Shown here in pieces: positions 7,779 through 13,174 of a stretch of DNA of 13,174 bases (positions are counted from its first letter, which is position 1; every line of letters starts with the position of its first letter). The stretch covers positions 301-13,474 of the forward strand of contig JAJYGE010000126.1 of NCBI GenBank assembly GCA_021785155.1, written 5' to 3'. The notes below the pieces were generated by a model. The model ran no database searches, was not told the DNA's origin, and was given only the letters and a program-made list of their open reading frames with translations. A program made the position numbers and the translations under genes. The DNA is from Planctomycetota bacterium (lineage in GTDB: Bacteria; Planctomycetota; Phycisphaerae; WQYP01).

Positions 7779-7832
7779 ACCATATACGCGGAATCCAATT
7801 AATGTCAGCCGCGTGGATTTTTGGGGTGTTGC

Positions 7833-8693
7833 ATGGCGACAAATAGAAGAAAAGATGCCGCCACGCTCTATGAAGTGTTAGGGCGGGCGGCGCAGAAAAC
7901 GCCAAAGAAGGAAAGCCCGGCAGCGACGCCAAAGGCCGCCGAGGTTGAATCCACGCCATCGATGAATAACCGTACGCCCTTACGCACCCCGGTAGCGGGA
8001 TCGATCCGTCCGCCACCGTCACGGGCGTCGCTTTATCCTGCCGCCGTGGCAGCGCCCAAAAAAGAGGCGCAAAATTCAGCATCAGGGGCACAGGTATCAC
8101 CTGAGCCGGTACTGCTGGATCAGATTCTGGCGCGGTTTCGTCCATGGATACTGGTGGTGGCAGCGGGGATTGTAGCGCTGATACTGGCGGTAGTAATTAT
8201 TGTTTCCACCAGCGGCCATTCCCATCGCAAGCCGCTGGAACCTATTGCCATTTCGCCGGGCACGCCCACGCCGGGGCTGGTGCAGCCGCAATTGCTGCCG
8301 GTAAATGGCAATTCCGGAGCGCCGAGCACACCATCGACTCCCGCGCCGGTGCCGCAGCCGCCGCGCGTGCAAGTTGGCCGCGTGGTACCGGCCGGGGATG
8401 TAAATCGATCGGCCAATCGGTGGTATCTGGTGATTTTGACAACCTTGCCGCAATATGCCCAACATGCGGCAGCGTTTATTGCGAAACACGGCGTAAGTGT
8501 GACGGTTGAAAATGGTCCACAAAATTTTAAATGTGTCATTTCGGTGCGCGGCTTTAAACATCGTGCCGGTGCGGCGGCCATCGCGCTGCGGCGCAAGGTC
8601 GTGTACATCGGAACTCTGCTTCCCGACGCCCGCCGCGCTGGCCGCAGCGACTTTAACACGGCATACTATGCGCATGTCCAGCGGAGTCAGTAA
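7833..8693 (+). CDS. Single-pass membrane protein with C-terminal SPOR-like domain
   Basis: This 286-residue protein starts MATNRRKDAATLYEVLGRAAQ. The frame can be opened 12 bases earlier at a TTG, but the ATG at 7833 is better because GGGG lies just before it. The order is: a polar, Pro/Ala-rich cytoplasmic part (1-104), one membrane helix (about 105-127), a Pro/Ser/Thr-rich linker (128-190) and a compact C-terminal domain (196 to about 275). That domain begins RWYLVI and has the SPOR pattern: two short strands around an Ala-rich helix, then FKCVISVRGF and a closing strand ending YIG. SPOR domains bind denuded peptidoglycan glycan strands, often at division sites, so a periplasmic wall-binding role is inferred. 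The domain match is by pattern only and is diverged. The GT2 gene begins 80 bp downstream. Confidence 0.65.
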   Translation: MATNRRKDAATLYEVLGRAAQKTPKKESPAATPKAAEVESTPSMNNRTPLRTPVAGSIRPPPSRASLYPAAVAAPKKEAQNSASGAQVSPEPVLLDQILARFRPWILVVAAGIVALILAVVIIVSTSGHSHRKPLEPIAISPGTPTPGLVQPQLLPVNGNSGAPSTPSTPAPVPQPPRVQVGRVVPAGDVNRSANRWYLVILTTLPQYAQHAAAFIAKHGVSVTVENGPQNFKCVISVRGFKHRAGAAAIALRRKVVYIGTLLPDARRAGRSDFNTAYYAHVQRSQ

Positions 8694-8695
8694 CG

Positions 8696-8722
8696 TTTAC
8701 AATCTGGCGGGCCTGATAGAAT
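8696..8722 (+). promoter_or_regulatory. Candidate promoter of the glycosyltransferase pair
   Basis: TTTACA (8696-8701) and TAGAAT (8717-8722) each match the consensus at five of six positions, but the spacer is 15 bases, shorter than ideal. It lies directly after the SPOR-like stop codon, so the pair may be transcribed separately. Confidence 0.35.
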
Positions 8723-8749
8723 GGACTTTGGGCGAAGCGTAGGACTTGG

Positions 8750-8768
8750 CGGGGTACCCCGGCAGGAG
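8750..8768 (+). promoter_or_regulatory. Palindrome plus strong ribosome-binding site before GT2
   Basis: AGGAG (8764-8768) lies five bases before the ATG at 8774 and fixes that start. Just upstream is a perfect 12-base palindrome, CGGGGTACCCCG (8750-8761), which could be an operator or a small leader hairpin abutting the ribosome-binding site. Confidence 0.5.
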
Positions 8769-8773
8769 TTGAT

Positions 8774-9856
8774 ATGGAAATGGTTTCAGCACAATTGGCC
8801 CCATCGCCAACGGATTGGCAGCATGTTACACCGCAGCCTTATTATTCCATGGTTGTTCCGATGTATAATGAAGAGGCTTCCGCCGGGGAGCTTTACGCCG
8901 CCCTGACGCGCAATCTGGCGGCTTTGGGAAAACCTTACGAAATTATTTTCATTGATGATGGCAGCTCTGATTCAACGTATCAAAAACTCTGCGCACTGGG
9001 TGAGGCTGATGCGCATGTGCTGGTGATTCAACTGCGGCGAAATTTTGGACAAACGCCGGCACTGGCGGCAGGATTTGATCATGCCCGGGGCGAAATTATC
9101 ATCGCGATGGATGGAGATTTGCAGCATGATCCGGATGAAATTCCCAAATTCATTGAAAAAATTGAGGAAGGCTTTGATGTGGTTTCCGGATGGCGGCAAC
9201 GCCGGGCCGACGGGTTGTTCCTGCGGCGCATACCGAGCAAAACCGCCAATTGGCTGATCCGGAAAATTTCCGGCGTGGAGATTCATGATTTTGGCACCAC
9301 GTTCAAGGCTTATCGCCGTGATCTTATTGAGCACCTGAATCTGTATGGCGATTCGCACCGCTTTATCCCGGCCCTAGCCGCGATGGCCGGTGCCACGATT
9401 ACAGAAGTGCCCATTAAGAACATCAACGCGCCGTATCGTCCATCCAATTATGGCATTGGCCGGACGTTTCGGGTGATGCTGGATTTGCTTACCATAAAAT
9501 TCCTCAACAGCTATCTGACGCGACCGCTGCATTTGTTTGGAAAAATTGGATTAATGAGTCTGGCCGGTTCTTTTTTGATCGGTCTGTTTTTAGTGTATGA
9601 AAAAATCCGGGGTTACAGCATTCTGACATCGCATGGGCCGCTGCTGATTCTGGGTGCCATGCTGTTTATGATGGCCCTGATGTTTTTTTCGACGGGACTG
9701 CTGGCGGAATTAATTTCGCGGGTGTATTTTGAAGCGCAACGCAAGCCGGTATATACCGTGCGAGAAATTCGGCATGGGCAGCAGGTATGGCGGGGGCGGC
9801 CCGGTAAGCCATTGCTGCAACTGCGACAATCGCATGATCAAAATGGACCATCATGA
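8774..9856 (+). CDS. Family 2 glycosyltransferase, DPM1/GtrB/ArnC-like polyprenyl-phosphate sugar synthase
   Basis: This enzyme type transfers a sugar from a nucleotide donor to polyprenyl phosphate at the cytoplasmic face of the inner membrane. The GT-A domain shows VVPMYNEE (27-34), the donor-site DDGSSD (61-66) and the metal-binding DGD (113-115) in AMDGDLQHDP. The HDFGTTFKAYRR stretch (171-182) and SHRFIP (194-199) are typical of the DPM1/GtrB group. Two membrane helices follow (about 254-275 and 288-315), then a basic cytoplasmic tail. At 360 residues it is slightly longer than common GtrB proteins. The stop codon overlaps the next gene's ATG (ATGA), which suggests translational coupling with the GT-C enzyme that would use its lipid-linked product. 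The sugar cannot be told from sequence. Confidence 0.88.
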   Translation: MEMVSAQLAPSPTDWQHVTPQPYYSMVVPMYNEEASAGELYAALTRNLAALGKPYEIIFIDDGSSDSTYQKLCALGEADAHVLVIQLRRNFGQTPALAAGFDHARGEIIIAMDGDLQHDPDEIPKFIEKIEEGFDVVSGWRQRRADGLFLRRIPSKTANWLIRKISGVEIHDFGTTFKAYRRDLIEHLNLYGDSHRFIPALAAMAGATITEVPIKNINAPYRPSNYGIGRTFRVMLDLLTIKFLNSYLTRPLHLFGKIGLMSLAGSFLIGLFLVYEKIRGYSILTSHGPLLILGAMLFMMALMFFSTGLLAELISRVYFEAQRKPVYTVREIRHGQQVWRGRPGKPLLQLRQSHDQNGPS

Positions 9857-11691
9857 GTGAAACAGATATGAGTCAAAAAGGTTCCTCCGGCAGCGGCGGG
9901 GCCAAGAGCTTCGCGGCGCCGGCTGCGGACTGGAATATTCCCCATTGGGGCGCTTTGGCGATTATCACCGCGTTTGCTCTGCCGCTATTTCTGGAATTAT
10001 TGGGCCATGGCCAAGCCACGGCGATGATGGAATTGTTTAACCTGGTGCCCATCCGCGAAGCCTATCGGGATGGCCACTGGCTGATTCCCACGCTGGGGGG
10101 TATGCCGCGGCTGGAAAAGCCACCGCTGCCGGTTTGGATTCCCGCGGCATTGGCCATGGTTTTTCATTCAGATAATTTATGGGTGGTGCGTCTGCCGTCC
10201 GTTGTTCTGGGATTGGCGACGTGTTGGGCTACCTACGGAATTGGCTGCGTTTGCTCGCGCGATCGGAGATTGGGATTATTTTCGGCCATCGCATTGGCGG
10301 GCATGGTGGTGTTCATCCGGCAGGCGCGGATGGCTTCGTATGATATTTATGGTACGGCTTTTACCACACTGGGATTTCTGGGATTGCTGGCGGCGGCTGA
10401 GTATCCCAAGCGGTGGTGGGTATGGTCCGGATTGGGCGGAGTGGCGTTGGGGCTGGCGGTTTTAAGTAAAGGGCCGATTCCGCCAATGTATGTGCTGGTG
10501 CCGTTTGGCTTTTGGCTGCTGTGGGAGCATCGCAAAAACAGCCGCTGCTGGCTTGGTATTTTGCTGGCATTGATTGTATCTATTGCGGTATTTTCTCCCT
10601 GGCTGTTGGCTGTGGCCATACGGTATCACAGTGAATATGGTGGAAGCGCGTGGCACATCTGGACGCGGCAATTTCGGCGTTATGTTACCGTGCTGCCCGA
10701 TACACGCTGGTATTATCTGGCGATGATCGCATGGGTGTTTCCATGGACACCGCCGTTAATTGCCGGATTGGCATTGCCGTTTTTACCCGCACAATCTAAT
10801 CCGGCACCCACTGCGCAGGAACGCCGCACCCGCTGGATGTTCTGGATTGTATTGGTAGTTGGGTTGATTTTACTGACGATTCCGGCACAGAAAAAACAAC
10901 GCTATGCCCTGCAAAATTTCCCATTTGCCGCCCTGATGATTGCGGCGGTTTGGCAGGAATTTGTCCGATTGAAAAAAGAGTTGGAGCTTGAGGCACCGGC
11001 AAAATTTCTGCTGGCGTCGCAAAGTGTCATGTTTGTCGGGGCCGGTGTATTGGTTTTAATTCTCATACCGGTTGTGATTCTGGCGCAGCATCCTTCACCG
11101 AATTTTGTCGAGCATTGGACAGCCATGCAGGCGGCATCGTTGCTGAAGCCGGGATTGGCGGCGTTAACACCGGAGGGTTGGGGACTTATTGGCATAGTGG
11201 TTATTGCCTGTGGGGTGATGCTGTGGCGTTGGGAATTTAAGCGCCGCTTTGATCGTGCGTTCTGGATTTATGCGTTCGCGGGCTGGGTGTTTATGATGGC
11301 GATGAACTGGGCGTATATGGATGGCAACGGATATCAGGTAAGCCGGTATCGCACAGAAACACGGCAAATGATGTCCGTGGTTCATGGCCGCACCGTATAC
11401 ACGCTGATGGGAGATCGCATGTGGCTGGGGGTGTTGTATTACGCGGATAAAATTCTGCCGATGAAAACACCGGCCGAACTGCTGACAATTGCCGAGCACA
11501 GTCGGCATCGGGTATATATCCTGACGCGCGATGAGGGTGTTTTTGCGCAGCAGGTCAACGCCATTGCACAACAGACGCATCGCAAAATAAGGATTATTGA
11601 TCGCATTAACGACGGCCATTTCATTCAAACACTCTTTGAATTACCGCCTGGAGCACACAACGCAATCCCCCCTTCTCACGCAATGCAATAA
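9853..11691 (+). CDS. ArnT/PMT-like GT-C membrane glycosyltransferase with altered DE motif
   Basis: GT-C enzymes of this class move a sugar from a polyprenyl-phosphate carrier to lipid A, protein or another acceptor on the periplasmic side. After an N-terminal helix (about 32-50) comes the first periplasmic loop, ending in LEKPPLPVW (87-95), matching the EKPP motif of ArnT-like proteins. Also family-like are Arg159/Asp164 in the RQARMASYD stretch, LSKGP (204-208) and KKQRY (347-351). About 12 membrane helices are likely in the first two thirds, followed by a soluble C-terminal part (about 500-612). At the place of the catalytic Asp-Glu pair (ArnT pattern DExRYAE), the sequence reads Met59-Glu60. 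The gene overlaps the GT2 stop by four bases and its own stop is 11 bases from convergent purN. It could be an active variant or an inactive homologue; donor and acceptor are unknown. Confidence 0.82.
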   Translation: MSETDMSQKGSSGSGGAKSFAAPAADWNIPHWGALAIITAFALPLFLELLGHGQATAMMELFNLVPIREAYRDGHWLIPTLGGMPRLEKPPLPVWIPAALAMVFHSDNLWVVRLPSVVLGLATCWATYGIGCVCSRDRRLGLFSAIALAGMVVFIRQARMASYDIYGTAFTTLGFLGLLAAAEYPKRWWVWSGLGGVALGLAVLSKGPIPPMYVLVPFGFWLLWEHRKNSRCWLGILLALIVSIAVFSPWLLAVAIRYHSEYGGSAWHIWTRQFRRYVTVLPDTRWYYLAMIAWVFPWTPPLIAGLALPFLPAQSNPAPTAQERRTRWMFWIVLVVGLILLTIPAQKKQRYALQNFPFAALMIAAVWQEFVRLKKELELEAPAKFLLASQSVMFVGAGVLVLILIPVVILAQHPSPNFVEHWTAMQAASLLKPGLAALTPEGWGLIGIVVIACGVMLWRWEFKRRFDRAFWIYAFAGWVFMMAMNWAYMDGNGYQVSRYRTETRQMMSVVHGRTVYTLMGDRMWLGVLYYADKILPMKTPAELLTIAEHSRHRVYILTRDEGVFAQQVNAIAQQTHRKIRIIDRINDGHFIQTLFELPPGAHNAIPPSHAMQ

Positions 11692-11702
11692 AGTTAGTTT
11701 TT

Positions 11703-12305
11703 TTACATGCGCGCCAGACACTGTGCAATCGCTTCGGGATAGGCGAGGCACTCCTGTTGAAACACGCGGGCGGCGAGTTTTTCCGCGGTGTCATCGGGTA
11801 ATACCGGGCAGGTGCGCTGGAGAAGAATCGGGCCGTGGTCATATTGGTTGTCCGCGTAATGTACCGTGCAGCCGGAGATGCTTTCGCCGGCATCAATTAC
11901 CGCCTGGTGCACTTTCAGGCCGTGCATGCCGCGACCGCCATATTTTGGCAGCAGGGCGGGATGAATATTCAGCACACGGTTTTCAAAGGGTGGTGGAATG
12001 TGCAGCAGCGATAAAAAGCCGGCCATGATCACCAAATCCGCATGACATTTGAGTATTTGTGAGAATATGGCATCAGAAAAGCTGGCGGTGTCCGGAAAAG
12101 TTCGGCGATTGATAACTTGATGCGGCAAATGGAGATTTTCCGCGCGAATCAGACCATAGACATCGGGCCGGCTGGAAATAACACACGCAATGGAAGCGGA
12201 TAATTTTCCATCAAGGATATGCTGCGCGAGATTTTGCAGCGTGGAGCCGGAACCGGAAATCAGTATTGCCAATCGCGCTTTAGATGGTGGCTGTTGTGAT
12301 GTCAT
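11703..12305 (-). CDS. purN: Phosphoribosylglycinamide formyltransferase (PurN)
   Basis: PurN transfers a formyl group from 10-formyltetrahydrofolate to glycinamide ribonucleotide, the third step of purine synthesis, in the cytoplasm. The phosphate-binding loop is SGSGS (17-21). The catalytic residues correspond to Asn113 and His115 in LNIHPALLP, and Asp156 in YDHGP (152-159 region), equivalent to Asn106, His108 and Asp144 of the E. coli enzyme. The length of 200 residues is normal. Its ATG overlaps the stop codon of the upstream MFS gene (ATGA), and GGGA about a dozen bases upstream is a poor ribosome-binding site, so translation is probably coupled. A seven-T run (11698-11704 on the + strand) overlaps the stop codon, but no GC-rich stem precedes it. 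No other pur genes are in the window. Confidence 0.93.
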   Translation of the reverse strand: MTSQQPPSKARLAILISGSGSTLQNLAQHILDGKLSASIACVISSRPDVYGLIRAENLHLPHQVINRRTFPDTASFSDAIFSQILKCHADLVIMAGFLSLLHIPPPFENRVLNIHPALLPKYGGRGMHGLKVHQAVIDAGESISGCTVHYADNQYDHGPILLQRTCPVLPDDTAEKLAARVFQQECLAYPEAIAQCLARM

Positions 12306-13174
12306 GCTGATGTGTTCCCATCTGGTTGAATATCGACTTTGGTGAGTCCCTTGGCCCGCCGCGCCATGATGGTCATGACGCCGCCGCCGATGGCCAGTAT
12401 GACAAACATCGCAAGGGCCTTGGGCGTGACGGAATCGGGCGATCCGGATATTGCCGCAACGCCAGGTCCAAGTACCGTTCCCATGCCAATAAGTCCCTCA
12501 TGAATTCCGGCATTGGTACCGGATCCGTGGCTCAGGTGCATGGCATAGTAGAGGGAACCGGAATAAAGCATGGCCACCGCTACGCCAAAAACCGCCTGGG
12601 ATAATATCAGCATGAGAACCGACTGGCTTAACAGCAGTGCGACGGTTCCCAGCAGCAGGCCGGCATAAGAAATCATCATCCAGTGCACGCGGTAATGCCA
12701 GCCGGTCCAGAAACTGGTAAGGAAAAAGCCGCCGATGCGGGTCAATGCCCACACGGAGGCTAAAGCCGTTGCCAGAGCGTAGGATTTTATTCCCAGCAAA
12801 ATAGTGATGGTGGGTAAAACAGCCACGACGGTGTTAGCGGCGACATAGGAAAGCATATTGGACAGCCACGCCATGTGCAGAAGTGTTTTGGATTTTGGCG
12901 ATGCTAAAATAGCGTGGCTTCGGGCCAGTTCTTCGGGTGAATCTTCAACGTGGCCGATACCGATTTGCGATTGGGGAATGGAAAAAAAAGCGATGATGAT
13001 CCAGACGATCAGGCTCATGACGGCGCCGACAATGAAAACGCCGGCCCAGGAAAGCCACAGGGCCAGTGAACCGACAATGCCGCCGGCGATAAAACCGGTG
13101 GTGGACCAGTTGATGTTATAAATCGTAATGCGTTTGGTTAAACGCAATTTTCCCGGCACGCATGTCAGGGCGGA
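12302..13174 (-). CDS. MFS transporter, C-terminal part (5' end outside window)
   Basis: The frame is open to the right edge, so the gene is truncated by the window; a GTG at 13159 is not needed as a start. The visible roughly 290 residues begin with the cytoplasmic loop and fifth-helix-like segment (RITIYNINWSTTGFIAGGI) of a 12-helix major facilitator protein. They include about eight membrane helices, with a long charged central loop (HVEDSPEELARSHAIL) between the two halves. About four helices are therefore missing upstream. It ends in a basic stretch and a short polar tail. No substrate can be assigned. The stop codon overlaps the purN start, so the two are probably co-transcribed and coupled. 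A purine or folate link is tempting but not supported by any motif. Confidence 0.75.
   Translation of the reverse strand, partial: SALTCVPGKLRLTKRITIYNINWSTTGFIAGGIVGSLALWLSWAGVFIVGAVMSLIVWIIIAFFSIPQSQIGIGHVEDSPEELARSHAILASPKSKTLLHMAWLSNMLSYVAANTVVAVLPTITILLGIKSYALATALASVWALTRIGGFFLTSFWTGWHYRVHWMMISYAGLLLGTVALLLSQSVLMLILSQAVFGVAVAMLYSGSLYYAMHLSHGSGTNAGIHEGLIGMGTVLGPGVAAISGSPDSVTPKALAMFVILAIGGGVMTIMARRAKGLTKVDIQPDGNTSA

Noticed and set aside
7821..7832. TTG start 12 bases upstream for the SPOR-like gene
   Set aside because: It adds only four residues, and the GGGG that could serve the ATG at 7833 would lie inside the coding region.
11698..11704. Intrinsic terminator between the GT-C gene and purN
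   Set aside because: There is a seven-T run but no GC-rich stem immediately before it on the + strand.
13157..13159. GTG start for the MFS gene
   Set aside because: The frame stays open to the window edge and the protein lacks its first four or so helices, so this is an internal codon.
1..13174. CRISPR array, toxin-antitoxin, restriction or phage genes
   Set aside because: No regularly spaced direct repeats and no recognisable genes of these classes were seen on either strand.

Overview
The window looks like an ordinary chromosomal segment from a diderm bacterium of moderate-to-high GC. My best guess is a Planctomycetota lineage (Phycisphaerae-like). The grounds are a futalosine-pathway menaquinone gene, a very large AsmA-like protein (which implies an outer membrane), a BatA-type anchored membrane protein, a SPOR-like single-pass protein, and a DPM1-like/ArnT-like glycosyltransferase pair. 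No rRNA or species marker is present, so the taxonomy is inference.

Layout. Positions 1-137 are the 3' end of a group II intron lying on the + strand: a clear domain V (29-61) and a plausible, long domain VI (63-137). The rest of the intron, and any reverse transcriptase, would lie upstream of the window. Positions 138-325 hold no convincing gene, only several short hairpins. mqnC (326-1663, - strand) encodes a radical-SAM enzyme of menaquinone synthesis. It is divergent from a 4.4-kb AsmA-like gene (1933-6372, + strand). The 269-bp spacer carries candidate back-to-back promoters and a pair of mutually exclusive hairpins ahead of the AsmA-like gene. A convergent gene (6401-7669, - strand) encodes a BatA-like membrane protein that appears to lack the usual von Willebrand A domain.

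Divergent from it, a + strand run carries a membrane-anchored SPOR-like protein (7833-8693), a DPM1/GtrB-like family 2 glycosyltransferase (8774-9856) and an ArnT/PMT-like GT-C glycosyltransferase (9853-11691). The two glycosyltransferases overlap by ATGA. The likely logic is that the GT2 enzyme charges a polyprenyl phosphate with a sugar and the GT-C enzyme transfers that sugar to an envelope acceptor on the outer face of the inner membrane. The GT-C protein has Met-Glu where the family normally has Asp-Glu. Finally, a - strand pair runs from the right edge: an MFS transporter missing its N-terminal part (12302-13174) and purN (11703-12305), again joined by an ATGA overlap.

I do not see a clear new defence, mobile or regulatory system. 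The points most worth a second look are the altered active-site motif of the GT-C enzyme, the gap-free 264-residue-period internal repeat in the AsmA-like protein, the reduced orphan BatA-like protein, the long intron domain VI and the alternative pairing upstream of the AsmA-like gene.
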